Shown: piece by piece, positions 30,297 to 39,327 of the stretch
Position numbering within the stretch: the stretch's first letter is position 1
How the letters are laid out: every line of letters begins with the position of its first letter
Assembly: GCA_028716975.1 (NCBI GenBank)
Contig: JAQUOU010000014.1
Location: forward strand, 1 to 64,000
Origin: Methylobacter sp.
GTDB lineage: Bacteria; Pseudomonadota; Gammaproteobacteria; Methylococcales; Methylomonadaceae
DNA: 64,000 bases
Direction: 5' to 3'
Notes under the pieces: generated by a model
Databases searched by the model: none
The model's input: the letters and a program-made list of their open reading frames with translations, nothing else
What the model was told of the DNA's origin: nothing
Program-made: the position numbers and the translations under genes

Positions 30297-33200
30297 ATGA
30301 CTCATGAAAAAAACCTCGCTACTTTACGGACAGCTATTAACCAGGCCTATTTAGCCGATGAAGATGAAATTACCGGCCGTTTATTAGCGGGTCTTGATAT
30401 TTATGATTTCATTGCTATCGGCGATTGCGCCAAAACCCTGGTTAATGGTGTCAGGAAGAAATCAGGCCGACAGAACGTTATTGAAGCATTTCTGCAGGAA
30501 TATCAGCTCAATTCCAAAGAAGGGATTGTGTTAATGGGAATTGCCGAAGCCTTGCTGCGTATTCCCGACAATGAGACACAAGACCTGTTGTTACAGGAAA
30601 AACTTACCCATGCAGACTGGCTAAGCCATCTGCAGCAAAGCGATTCGTTTCTGGTCAATTTATCCACCAGGGCGCTGCTATTTACCAGCCAATTTGAAGA
30701 TCATATAATGTTATCCGGACAGCATTGGTTTCCGGTCTTTGATCAACTGTTAGCGCGACTGGGCGCGCCCTTAATCCGTACGGCTTTAAGGCAGGTCATG
30801 CAGCAACTGGCGCAGCAATTCGTTATCGCTGACTCCATTCGATCGGCGGTTGAACGCAGCAGGCAAAATCCGGCTTACCGCTATTCTTTTGATATGCTGG
30901 GTGAAGCCGCTTTAACCGCTGCCGATGCAGAACGTTATTATCAGTCTTATCTTGCAGCCATCGCGACACTGGCTGAACATGCAACTTCCGCCGATATTTA
31001 TGCCAATCCGGGCATTTCAATTAAATTATCGGCATTGTGTCCGCGCTATGAGCCTTTACAACATAGCCGCGCAGTTAAGGACTTAACCGCCAGCTTGTTG
31101 AAGCTGGCGAATACGGCCCGCGCAGCCAATATTTCCCTCACGGTTGATGCAGAAGAATCCGAACGCCTGGACATGTCGCTGGAAATTTTTGCCTCGGTTT
31201 TCACACATCCCGATTTAAGTGACTGGTCCGGCTTGGGTCTGGCGGTGCAGGCTTATCAGAAAAGAGCCCTGCCGATTATTCACTGGCTGGCTAAATTAGC
31301 CGAGCTTCAAAAGAACAAAATCGCTCTTAGGCTGGTTAAAGGCGCCTACTGGGACAGTGAAATAAAACGGGCTCAGGAAAATGGACTGGCTAACTATCCG
31401 GTGTTTACCCATAAATCGGCGACCGATGTCTCTTATCTGGCTTGCGCACGCGTTATCCTGTCCCGGCCCGAGGCTTTTTATCCGCAGTTTGCCAGCCATA
31501 ATGCCCATACCTTAGCGGCCCTGCAGCAATCAGGAAAACACCATCCGGGTTATGAATTCCAGCGTTTACATGGAATGGGGGAAGCGCTTTATGATGAAAT
31601 CATTACCGGTCAAAACTGGCGCATCCCGTGCCGGATTTATGCGCCAGTCGGACGTTATCATGAATTATTGCCTTATTTGATCAGACGATTACTGGAAAAT
31701 GGCGCCAATACGTCCTTTATTAATCAGATCAGTCAAGCCGATATCCCGCTTGAAGATTTGCTTTGCGATCCGGTAGAAATGGTAAAAACTTCTACCCAAA
31801 AATTACGCATTGTTTTACCCGGCAATTTATACGGTGAGCAACGGCTGAATTCCCAAGGGTTGAATTTAGCTGATCCCGAACTGTTACAACAACTGCAACG
31901 CAATCTGGATGCGCGGGAAGACAACTACTGGCAGGCCGCGCCTTTAATAAACGGAAAATCATATTCCGGCGAAGCTCAGGTTGTCATTAATCCGGGCGAT
32001 AATCGCAACACAGTCGGCAGCGTGATTTATGCAGACAAAAAAGCGATTGAACAAGCCATAAATTGCGCCTCGCAAGCATTTAATGACTGGCGGCATTGTC
32101 CTGTAGGCACGCGTGCAGACTATTTGCAAAAAGCCGCCGATTTGTTTGAGAAACACCGTTTGGATTTGGTTTCACTGTGCATTAGAGAAGGCGGACGCAC
32201 GATAAAAGATGCGTTGGCGGAAGTCAGGGAAGCTGTTGATTATTGCCGCTATTATGCGCAATCCGCGCTCGAATTATTCAGCACACCTTTAAAACTGCCC
32301 GGCCCTACCGGTGAAGAAAACTGCCTCTACCACTATGGCAGAGGCGTCTACGCCTGTATCAGCCCGTGGAATTTCCCCATCGCGATTTTTACCGGCCAGA
32401 TTGCGGCAGCCCTCGCCGCCGGCAATACGGTTATCGCAAAACCCGCCAGTCAAACCTCGTTAACCGCCATGCGCTGCATACAGCTATTGCATCAGGCGGG
32501 CATATCCGAAGCCGTCTTACAGTTTTTACCGGCAAGCGGCGAAATAACCGGGCAACAATTATTGCCTGACCCCGCAATTGCGGGTATTGCCTTGACAGGT
32601 TCCACGAAAACCGCGCAATTCATTAACCGGCAACTGGCGCAATCTCATCATGATTTAATACCGCTGCTTGCTGAAACCGGCGGTCAGAATGTCATGATTG
32701 CCGATAGCTCCGCTTTGCCGGAACAACTGGTGCAGGATGCCGTCGTCTCGGCTTTTAACAGCGCGGGCCAGCGGTGTTCCGCGTTGCGGGTTTTATTCGT
32801 GCAACAGGAAATCGCTGATAAAGTCATAGCCATGCTGGTGGGAGCCATGCAGGAATTAAGCATAGGCAATCCCGGGATGTATGCAACTGATATCGGCCCG
32901 GTTATCGATCATGCCGCGCTTGTACCGTTAACCGCTCATCTGAAGACCATGCAGCACCAGGCGCGGCTGCTTTATCAATTGCCGTTAAATGAAAGCCTGC
33001 AATACGGCAGTTTTTTCCCACCCAGTCTGCTGGAAATAAACGCGCTATCACAACTCAAGGAGGAAGTCTTTGGGCCAATACTGCATGTAATCCGCTTCCG
33101 GGCGGCTGATCTGGATCAGGTGATTGCTGCAATTAATGCAACCGGTTACGGCTTAACCTTAGGCATACACAGCCGTATTGAAGCAAACATACAGACTATC

Positions 33201-33416
33201 CGCATGGGCGTTAAAGTCGGCAATATTTACATTAACAGGAATATGATCGGCGCTGTCGTGGGTGTGCAGCCCTTTGGCGGCATGGGGCTTTCCGGCACCG
33301 GTCCCAAAGCCGGCGGCCCGAATTATCTGCGCCATTTTGCCATTGAGCAGACAGTGACCACCAATACCGCAGCTATTGGCGGCAATGCCTCTTTACTGGC
33401 TGAAAATCTGCGCTAA
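30297..33416 (+). CDS. putA: Bifunctional proline dehydrogenase / P5C dehydrogenase PutA
   Basis: Converts proline to glutamate in two steps. The FAD-dependent proline dehydrogenase barrel (about 180-470) shows SFDMLGEAALT, ISIKLSALCPRYE, VDAEESERLDM, RLVKGAYWDSEIKRAQ and EFQRLHGMGEALYDEI. The NAD-dependent P5C dehydrogenase (about 520-1020) shows ISPWNFPIAIFTGQIAAALAAGN, ALTGSTKTAQFI, LAETGGQNVMI and the catalytic Cys in SAGQRCSALR. At 1039 aa it is a short PutA: the N-terminal ribbon-helix-helix of E. coli PutA (1320 aa) is absent, so this one should not self-repress. It is divergent from the STAS-HATPase-gdh run, and glutamate can pass to the gdh product. Confidence 0.96.
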   Translation: MTHEKNLATLRTAINQAYLADEDEITGRLLAGLDIYDFIAIGDCAKTLVNGVRKKSGRQNVIEAFLQEYQLNSKEGIVLMGIAEALLRIPDNETQDLLLQEKLTHADWLSHLQQSDSFLVNLSTRALLFTSQFEDHIMLSGQHWFPVFDQLLARLGAPLIRTALRQVMQQLAQQFVIADSIRSAVERSRQNPAYRYSFDMLGEAALTAADAERYYQSYLAAIATLAEHATSADIYANPGISIKLSALCPRYEPLQHSRAVKDLTASLLKLANTARAANISLTVDAEESERLDMSLEIFASVFTHPDLSDWSGLGLAVQAYQKRALPIIHWLAKLAELQKNKIALRLVKGAYWDSEIKRAQENGLANYPVFTHKSATDVSYLACARVILSRPEAFYPQFASHNAHTLAALQQSGKHHPGYEFQRLHGMGEALYDEIITGQNWRIPCRIYAPVGRYHELLPYLIRRLLENGANTSFINQISQADIPLEDLLCDPVEMVKTSTQKLRIVLPGNLYGEQRLNSQGLNLADPELLQQLQRNLDAREDNYWQAAPLINGKSYSGEAQVVINPGDNRNTVGSVIYADKKAIEQAINCASQAFNDWRHCPVGTRADYLQKAADLFEKHRLDLVSLCIREGGRTIKDALAEVREAVDYCRYYAQSALELFSTPLKLPGPTGEENCLYHYGRGVYACISPWNFPIAIFTGQIAAALAAGNTVIAKPASQTSLTAMRCIQLLHQAGISEAVLQFLPASGEITGQQLLPDPAIAGIALTGSTKTAQFINRQLAQSHHDLIPLLAETGGQNVMIADSSALPEQLVQDAVVSAFNSAGQRCSALRVLFVQQEIADKVIAMLVGAMQELSIGNPGMYATDIGPVIDHAALVPLTAHLKTMQHQARLLYQLPLNESLQYGSFFPPSLLEINALSQLKEEVFGPILHVIRFRAADLDQVIAAINATGYGLTLGIHSRIEANIQTIRMGVKVGNIYINRNMIGAVVGVQPFGGMGLSGTGPKAGGPNYLRHFAIEQTVTTNTAAIGGNASLLAENLR

Positions 33417-33538
33417 GGTTGGGACTTCTGATTACTGTCAGTTTTCGTTATTATTGCAGCTTTATCTTTGAGCATACTATAAAACCCGGCGTAGCATAAA
33501 GCCGCACGAACTTTAATCTGTAAAGAGGTGTGATCGTC

Positions 33539-34207
33539 ATGTTAGAAAATCAATCGTCCCCGGCTTTTTCCTGCCGCAAAAGCATCCAGTATCTTATTGC
33601 CATCATCATTACCCTGATAGTGGCTGAGCTATTGGAGAGCATTCCCTTATTTTCCCATACGTTTTTATTCAGGGGATTAACATCGGCTGAACTCATCAAT
33701 TTTGCGGCAAAAATTATTGTTTTGGCGCTGTTTTTTGTTTTTACTCAATATGCCATTAACTCATTGAAAGGCAGCGGCAGCGGAGTAGCTTTTATTCAGG
33801 GCCTTGCCCTGCCGGTAGCCGCGCTGATAATCGTCATAGTCGCCCACGAAAGCGTCGAACAAATACTGTCGCCATTCCTCAGATCCACCGGCAGGGCAAT
33901 ATTAACCCTTATTTCCTCTTTCGTTGTGTTAGCTGCTGGTATATGGGTAATCCTTGCCGGATATCAATATTCAACCCGGCTTTTTGATTGGTTCATCGCT
34001 CTTCGCCAGAAAATTCGCCCGCAATATCCGGATAACCACATGGGAAAAACCTGTCCAGCCTGTGCGGCTCATGTCGATAATGCGGAAAAATACTGTCCGG
34101 CTTGCGGCAATGAACTGGACATCAGGCAATGTAAAAACCGTCATGCGGAAATGACGCCATCGGCGAATTTTTGCGGCCAATGCGGACAGCCAAAAGAAAG
34201 CAGTTAA
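33539..34207 (+). CDS. Membrane protein with C-terminal double zinc ribbon
   Basis: A 222-aa protein with four predicted membrane helices (about 18-38, 57-77, 85-105 and 120-142). Its cytoplasmic C-terminal tail carries two CxxC-type zinc ribbons: CPACAAHVDNAEKYCPACGNE, then a second with CKNRHAEM and FCGQCGQ. No function is recognised. Zinc-ribbon tails of this type often mediate protein contacts. ATG 33539 is preferred over GTG 33530 because the AAAGAGG site at 33522-33528 is well spaced only for the former. Confidence 0.75.
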   Translation: MLENQSSPAFSCRKSIQYLIAIIITLIVAELLESIPLFSHTFLFRGLTSAELINFAAKIIVLALFFVFTQYAINSLKGSGSGVAFIQGLALPVAALIIVIVAHESVEQILSPFLRSTGRAILTLISSFVVLAAGIWVILAGYQYSTRLFDWFIALRQKIRPQYPDNHMGKTCPACAAHVDNAEKYCPACGNELDIRQCKNRHAEMTPSANFCGQCGQPKESS

Positions 34208-34297
34208 ACTGACTATGGTTTGGTGTGCTTAGCGATTTCATGTAGGGTGACAGGTTAAGCCGTTTTTGGGGTGTTTAGCGGTCACCTGTAGGTTGGG

Positions 34298-34393
34298 CCG
34301 TTCGTGGTGAGCCCTTCGATTGCACTCAGGAGAGCCCTGTCGAACCATGCACGGCTTAACCGATCATCTTTCGACAGCGCTCAGGACGAACGG
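34298..34393. repeat. Dispersed palindromic repeat, copy A
   Basis: Begins CCGTTCGTGGTGAGCCCTTCGA and ends CGAACGG, with an internal CTCAGGAGAGCCCTGTCGAA block. The flanks TTAAGCCGT (just upstream, near 34254) and ACGGCTTAA (about 34351) are also complementary. Related copies lie at 36101, 37672, 42868 and 62433. The whole 349-nt gap between the zinc-ribbon gene and the permease is occupied by this repeat and short flanks; no gene was seen. Confidence 0.8.
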
Positions 34394-34556
34394 TCAAGCC
34401 TGTGCTGGAACTTAAGCCGATTTTTTAATTGCAGCCATGTTTTAGCCATTAACAATATTATTCCCGTGTACGTTATAATCCAAAAATCCACTGGATTGCT
34501 CCGGCCCATTAAACTGCATACCTACTAAAACCGTATCATTAATAAAAGGATCTCGC

Positions 34557-35975
34557 ATGACGCTGCAAATATTTCGCACCAAACACATTACTTCGGATAT
34601 TGATATCGATCATGGCCTCAAGCGTTGTCTGTCTGCATGGGATCTGGCGTTTCTGGGCATTGGCGCCATTATAGGCACGGGTATTTTTGTGTTGACCGGA
34701 ATTGCGGCTGCGACTCAATCAGGACCTGCCGTCGTGCTGTCGTTTGTCATAGCCGGATTTGCCTGTACCTTCGCCGCGCTATCCTATGCGGAACTGGCTT
34801 CGTCCGTCGGCGGATGCGGCAGTGCTTATGGCTACAGCTACGCCGCTTTCGGTGAAATGTTTGCCTGGATTATCGGCTGGGACTTACTGCTGGAATACGG
34901 AATTTCAGTAGCCGCGGTAGCTAACGGCTGGTCCGGCTATTTCAATAATGCCCTGACAGCCATCGGCATACCGTTACCGGAGGCGCTGACCAAGGCGCCT
35001 AAACTCGGCGGGCTTATCAATCTCCCTGCCTCAGCCATCATCCTGGTACTGATGGCGCTGTTGATTATAGGTGTAAAACAGAGCGCTAAAGCCAACAATG
35101 CCATGGTATTCGTTAAATTGGTTACCATCGCCCTGTTTATCGCCATTGCTGTGTTCAATGTTAACCCGGATAACTGGCATCCTTTCATGCCGTTCGGCTG
35201 GTTTCAGTCGCTGCCTGACGGCAAAACCAGCGGCGTTCTTGCGGGCGCATCGATTGTGTTTTTTGCCTATGTCGGTTTCGACGCCGTCTCCACGGCTGCG
35301 GAAGAAGCGGAAAATCCACAGCGCGACCTGCCGTTCGGCATCGTCACCTCGCTCGCCTTTTGCACGGTTATTTATATTATCGTATCCGGCCTGCTTACAG
35401 GAGTCGTGCCTTATACCGACCTCAACGTTTCGTCGCCCGTTGCCCATGCCCTGAAAATGATTGGTTTTACCGGCGCATCGGCATTGATCTCAACAGGCGT
35501 CATTGCCGGTCTTACTACCGTAATGCTGGTGCTTTATTACGCCCTGACACGCATCATCTTCGCCATGTCGCGCGATGGCTTGCTGTCATCTTTCTTTAGC
35601 GAGGTTAATCCTCAAACAAAAACGCCGGTCCGCGTCATCGTGTTATGCGGCGTTATCATGGCGCTTATCGCAGGCTTCATGCCGCTAGGGGACTTGGCGG
35701 AACTGGTCAATATCGGCACGTTAGCAGCATTCGTGCTGGTATGCCTTGGGGTTATCGTACTTCGCATAACCAAACCGGAAATGGCCCGGCCATTCCGCAC
35801 GCCGTTCAGCCCATTATTTCCTGTGCTCGGCATGCTCTCGTGCGGGGCTCTCATGGCATTTTTGCCTTCGCTCACCTGGCTGAGGTTCATCGTCTGGCTG
35901 ATCATAGGACTGATTGTGTATTTTGTTTATTCGGTACATCACAGCAAGCTGGCAAAGCTGAATGAACTCGCGTAA
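34557..35975 (+). CDS. APC-family amino acid permease
   Basis: Inner-membrane amino acid transporter of 472 aa with about 12 membrane helices. The family start LSAWDLAFLGIGAIIGTGIFVLTG is clear, and later motifs VSTAAEEAENPQRDLPFGI and SRDGLLSSFFSEVNPQTKTPV match the cationic amino acid / YfnA subgroup. Substrate specificity cannot be read from the sequence. A ribosome binding site (AAAGGA) precedes ATG 34557. It stands alone between two copies of the dispersed repeat. Confidence 0.9.
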   Translation: MTLQIFRTKHITSDIDIDHGLKRCLSAWDLAFLGIGAIIGTGIFVLTGIAAATQSGPAVVLSFVIAGFACTFAALSYAELASSVGGCGSAYGYSYAAFGEMFAWIIGWDLLLEYGISVAAVANGWSGYFNNALTAIGIPLPEALTKAPKLGGLINLPASAIILVLMALLIIGVKQSAKANNAMVFVKLVTIALFIAIAVFNVNPDNWHPFMPFGWFQSLPDGKTSGVLAGASIVFFAYVGFDAVSTAAEEAENPQRDLPFGIVTSLAFCTVIYIIVSGLLTGVVPYTDLNVSSPVAHALKMIGFTGASALISTGVIAGLTTVMLVLYYALTRIIFAMSRDGLLSSFFSEVNPQTKTPVRVIVLCGVIMALIAGFMPLGDLAELVNIGTLAAFVLVCLGVIVLRITKPEMARPFRTPFSPLFPVLGMLSCGALMAFLPSLTWLRFIVWLIIGLIVYFVYSVHHSKLAKLNELA

Positions 35976-36100
35976 GCCCTTTGTTTTTAATTAAAAACTA
36001 ACAAAATAGTTTAACCATACACCCAAAAAATTATAAGATGCAAAGCCTTAAGAATTTGGTTAAAAACAACTTCCCGAAATCACTATTTTCGCTCGTCAAG

Positions 36101-36204
36101 CCGTTCGTGCTGAGCTTGTTGAAGCATGATCGGCTTGAAGAAGTTTTTCCGCCCATCCTTCGACAAGGCTCTCCTGAGTTTACCGAAGGGCTCAGGGCGA
36201 ACGG
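36101..36204. repeat. Dispersed palindromic repeat, copy B
   Basis: Starts CCGTTCGTGCTGAGCTTGTT and ends CAGGGCGAACGG. Inside, CAAGCCG (36097-36103) pairs with CGGCTTG (36131-36137). A 73-codon open frame at 36038-36259 is made almost entirely of this repeat and is not counted as a gene. Confidence 0.8.
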
Positions 36205-36330
36205 AAAAATTTCATCCGCTCAATATCGGGAAATTATTGCTGACCATATCCTAAGTTAAACGGCAAGCCTGGCAACAGCCAAGCTCGCTTCTACCACCCC
36301 ATAAAAATAACAATAACACCCGAGGATATC

Positions 36331-37584
36331 ATGGCTCAATCACATCACACACTTTTGGTCGTCGGCGGCGGCGCGGCCGGCGTATCGATCGCCAATAACA
36401 TGCGCCGGCAGAACGCCGGCATTAATATCGCTATCATTGAACCTTCCGAAAAGCATTATTACCAGCCGGGGTTTACTATTGTCGGCGGCGGCGCTTATAC
36501 CTTAAAACAAACCCTGCGCAATGAGGCTGATTTAATCCACTCCAGCGTCACCTGGATTAAGGACTTTGCCGAAATCTTCCAGCCCGAGGCCAACACCGTC
36601 ACCTTACGCTCCGGCGACACGGTCGGTTACGACTACCTGGTGGTGTGCCCAGGCCTGCAACTGGATTGGGATAAAATCGCCGGCTTAAAAGAAACGCTGG
36701 GTAAAAATAACGTGTGCAGTAATTATTCACCGGATACAGTGGAATATACCTGGGACTGTATCAAAACAATCCAGTCCGGCACCGCCTTATTCACGCAACC
36801 GCCCATGCCTATCAAATGTGCCGGAGCGCCGCAGAAAATAATGTACCTGGCAGCCGACCGCTTCCGTAAGAAAGGCATTCTCGATAAGCTTACTATTGAA
36901 TTCTTTAATGCCGGGCCCGCCATGTTTGGCGTGCCTTTTTTCGCCAAAGCATTAACCAAGGTGGTGGCCCACTATGGCATTAAAACAGCTTTTAACCACA
37001 ACTTGGTGGCAATCGACGGCGCGGAGAAAACTGCCACCTTTGAAACCACAGACAGCGAAGGCAATAAACAGCAAGTCATCAGGCCATTCGATATGATTCA
37101 TGTCACGCCCCCGCAAAGCGCCCCGGATTTTATTAAAAAAAGTCCGCTGGCGAATGCGGCCGGGTGGGTGGATGTGCATCCCAATACCCTGCAACATAAT
37201 AAATACCGCAATATTTTCGGCCTGGGCGATGCCGGTTCCACACCCAATGCCAAAACCGCCGCAGCCGTACGTAAACAGGTGCCCATCGTGGTTGATAATA
37301 TTCTTCACCTGATGACCAGCAAAGCTCTGGAAGAGAAATATGACGGCTATGGCTCATGCCCGTTAACCACATCCTTGAACACCGTCATGCTGGCTGAGTT
37401 TTCCTACGATTGTAAAGTCACGCCGTCATTCCCATTCCTGGATCCGAGAAAAAACCGCTGGCTCTGGTGGTGGGGTAAAACCACCGGCTTTCCCTGGCTA
37501 TACTGGCACATCATGCTCAAAGGCTACCGCATCGATATACCGCATAAGGAAAGCTATGCGAAAGAATTCATGACCGGAGACTAA
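36331..37584 (+). CDS. sqr: Sulfide:quinone oxidoreductase, type II
   Basis: FAD enzyme (417 aa) that oxidises sulfide and passes electrons to quinone at the membrane surface. FAD-binding GGGAAGVSIANNM is at the N terminus, and YDYLVVCPGLQLDWDKI follows. The type II signature is clear: VCSNYSPDTVEYTW, PIKCAGAPQKIMYLAADR (redox Cys163) and YDGYGSCPLTT (redox Cys about 343), the same blocks as in mitochondrial SQOR. A hydrophobic/aromatic C terminus (WLWWWGKTTGFPWLYWHIMLKG) would anchor it. It is the first gene of the sulfur cluster, upstream of a CysB-like regulator. Type II enzymes often pass persulfide to thiol acceptors and so can feed sulfur assimilation. Confidence 0.9.
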   Translation: MAQSHHTLLVVGGGAAGVSIANNMRRQNAGINIAIIEPSEKHYYQPGFTIVGGGAYTLKQTLRNEADLIHSSVTWIKDFAEIFQPEANTVTLRSGDTVGYDYLVVCPGLQLDWDKIAGLKETLGKNNVCSNYSPDTVEYTWDCIKTIQSGTALFTQPPMPIKCAGAPQKIMYLAADRFRKKGILDKLTIEFFNAGPAMFGVPFFAKALTKVVAHYGIKTAFNHNLVAIDGAEKTATFETTDSEGNKQQVIRPFDMIHVTPPQSAPDFIKKSPLANAAGWVDVHPNTLQHNKYRNIFGLGDAGSTPNAKTAAAVRKQVPIVVDNILHLMTSKALEEKYDGYGSCPLTTSLNTVMLAEFSYDCKVTPSFPFLDPRKNRWLWWWGKTTGFPWLYWHIMLKGYRIDIPHKESYAKEFMTGD

Positions 37585-37671
37585 GTCAATCCCGTTCCCC
37601 AAGGCGCCACCCTGCGCCTTGGACGAGCCAATTATTTTTTCAAGCCAAACCAAGGAATAATTCGACACCAA

Positions 37672-37700
37672 CCGTTCGCGCTGAGCTTGTCGAAGTGAGG
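37672..37700. repeat. Dispersed repeat, partial copy C
   Basis: A single arm, CCGTTCGCGCTGAGCTTGTC followed by GAAG, lies between sqr and the LysR gene. The usual second arm ending in CGAACGG is missing. It is the shortest copy in the window. Confidence 0.7.
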
Positions 37701-37810
37701 CTGGCTAAGGACGTGACCAGAGATTCCCTGAATAGAGGTATTTAATCCTCAGCTTAATCTGCCTGCTTCGACCTCAGGCAAGACTTTAACGCCCGTCAGT
37801 AACGCCGGGT

Positions 37811-37897
37811 CATGATTTCCAAATTTTATATCTTAAACTGTATAAAATAGGTTTCTCAATCATCACCTGAGTCCCTTAAGATATTCTGGAAATCATG
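37811..37897. promoter_or_regulatory. Nested inverted repeat overlapping the LysR gene start
   Basis: Outer arms CATGATTTCC (37811-37820) and GGAAATCATG (37888-37897) are perfectly complementary. Inner arms ATATCTTAA (37828-37836) and TTAAGATAT (37876-37884) are too. The right outer arm contains the ATG start codon of the regulator gene. A TATAAAAT box (near 37841) lies between the arms. This could be an autoregulatory operator or an mRNA structure hiding the start codon; which one is not known. Confidence 0.55.
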
Positions 37898-38800
37898 AAT
37901 TTAAGTCAAATTGAATTACTCCGTGTTCTGCAGGAAACTAATTTCAGCCTTTCAAAAGCGGCCGAAAAAATGCATATTGTGCAATCGGCTGTCAGTCGGC
38001 AACTTCAGCTTTTTGAGAGTGAATTGGGGTCCCCTTTATTTGAACGCAAGGGTAAAAAACTGATAGGCATGACCCCCTTGGGAAATCGTATCATGGAGGA
38101 AGTTTCAACGATCAATATGGCGAAAAAAAATATTCTGGCGCTGGCATCCGATTATCTGGACAGTAATAAAGGCATTATCCATATCGCTACCACCCATACG
38201 CAGGCAAAATATTTTTTACCAAAACCTATCCGCCGGTTCAGGGAAAAATATCCGGGTGTCAGAATTTATATGATCCAAGCCTCGCCAGAGCAACTTATTG
38301 ATCAACTGCATCAGCATAAGGCGGACATTGCTATCTGCACAGAGAAAGTCGATGAAGATTCTGACTTGGTTATAAAACACTGCTATGAATGGAACCATGC
38401 GGCGGTCGTGCCTCTTAATCATCCATTGAGCGTTGGGGATATTTCTCTTGAGCGCCTGGCGGCATTTCCCATTCTCACTTACAGCTTTGGTTACACTGGA
38501 CGGTCGAATATCGAGAGTGCTTATAAAAATACCTCACTGGAACTGGATATTACCTTGGCGGCAGCCGATACCGATGTCATCAAAACCTATGTTCGCCTGG
38601 GATTGGGAGTGGGTATTATCGCGGGTATGGCTTACAATGCATTGACCGATCCTGATTTGATAGCCAGGGATTTGTCTCATCTTATTCCCAGCTCAATCAC
38701 TAAAATTGCCTATTTAAAACACAATTACCTGCCGTTATACAGCGAGCACTTCATTGATGAGCTATTGGTTGCCGCCAACGAATTCGATTGCGATCTTTAA
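37895..38800 (+). CDS. LysR-family regulator, CysB/Cbl-like
   Basis: A 301-aa transcription regulator. The N-terminal winged HTH (about 1-60) contains LSQIELLRVLQETNFSLSKAAEKMHIVQSAVSRQLQLFESELGSPLF, cited here by its helix-turn-helix core (FSLSKAAEKMHIVQSAVSRQ). The rest is a periplasmic-binding-like sensor domain (about 90-295). The region after the HTH (KGIIHIATTHTQAKYFLP, RFREKYPGVRI, ADIAICTE and VPLNHPL) resembles CysB and Cbl, which sense O-acetylserine or sulfate derivatives. It lies between sqr and serA-cysK-cysE, which fits control of sulfur or cysteine metabolism (inference). Its start codon is inside an inverted repeat. Confidence 0.87.
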   Translation: MNLSQIELLRVLQETNFSLSKAAEKMHIVQSAVSRQLQLFESELGSPLFERKGKKLIGMTPLGNRIMEEVSTINMAKKNILALASDYLDSNKGIIHIATTHTQAKYFLPKPIRRFREKYPGVRIYMIQASPEQLIDQLHQHKADIAICTEKVDEDSDLVIKHCYEWNHAAVVPLNHPLSVGDISLERLAAFPILTYSFGYTGRSNIESAYKNTSLELDITLAAADTDVIKTYVRLGLGVGIIAGMAYNALTDPDLIARDLSHLIPSSITKIAYLKHNYLPLYSEHFIDELLVAANEFDCDL

Positions 38801-39205
38801 TCATGGAATCGGCAGTTCAACCACGGAAAACACGAACGACAAGAAGAGTTACAGCATTAACAGCACTGCGGTAAAGACTCATATTGCAGAACTATGCTGT
38901 ACGAATTATTTTCCGTCGAGTTCTTCCTGAACTTCGAGGACCTTAAGAACAGTAACCTGCGGTTTATCCGGACTGGCGGATTCATCACACCTGAGGCGGA
39001 AGTTGTCGCAGCCAACCAAAGCTTTGGCCTGGATTTCATCGATTAAGAAAACGCTTTTGTCAGGTTTAAATATCCCATAAACAGATACAGCTATCTAATA
39101 ATGTCGTTTATTGATAAGGGTGTTTTAATTTAATCTTATTCTTACAGTAGCGAAAAAGTTATTCTAAGGCAACAAAATAGGCCGTTACCTTTATATCAGC
39201 AGAGC
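38801..39205. other. Intergenic region with a possible gene fragment
   Basis: Between the LysR gene and the serC remnant. A 50-codon plus-strand frame (38894-39046) reads LRFIRTGGFITPEAEVVAANQ and ends FGLDFID. It faintly resembles C-terminal ends of restriction-endonuclease-like domains, but support is too weak for a gene call. The remaining A+T-rich part before 39205 probably contains the promoter of the serA transcript. Confidence 0.35.
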
Positions 39206-39307
39206 ATGATGAGTAGAGTTTATAACTTTAGCTCCGGCCCGGCGACGGAGCTCGAATTGGTTTTGAATAAAGCACCGTGCGTTAATCGCATTCACGCAAG
39301 AATTTGA
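39206..39307 (+). pseudogene. serC: serC (phosphoserine aminotransferase) N-terminal remnant
   Basis: A 33-codon frame reads MMSRVYNFSSGPATELELVL, then NKAPCVNRIHARI and stop. The first 15 or so residues match the conserved SerC N terminus (V-F/Y-NFSSGPA). The remaining ~340 codons are absent. serA starts 21 nt downstream. This looks like an internal deletion of serC in an ancestral serC-serA pair. A short translated leader retained for regulation is an alternative. No intact serC lies in the window. Confidence 0.6.
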
Positions 39308-39327
39308 ACGAAAACAAGGATAAACAG

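Noticed and set aside
36038-36259. 73-codon open frame downstream of the amino acid permease
   Set aside because: Almost all of it is the dispersed palindromic repeat; the same residues (RQGSPEF, EGLRANG) appear in frames through the other copies.
38894-39046. 50-codon frame ending FGLDFID, faintly like a nuclease C terminus
   Set aside because: Too short and the similarity is only an impression; kept as a note in the intergenic entry.
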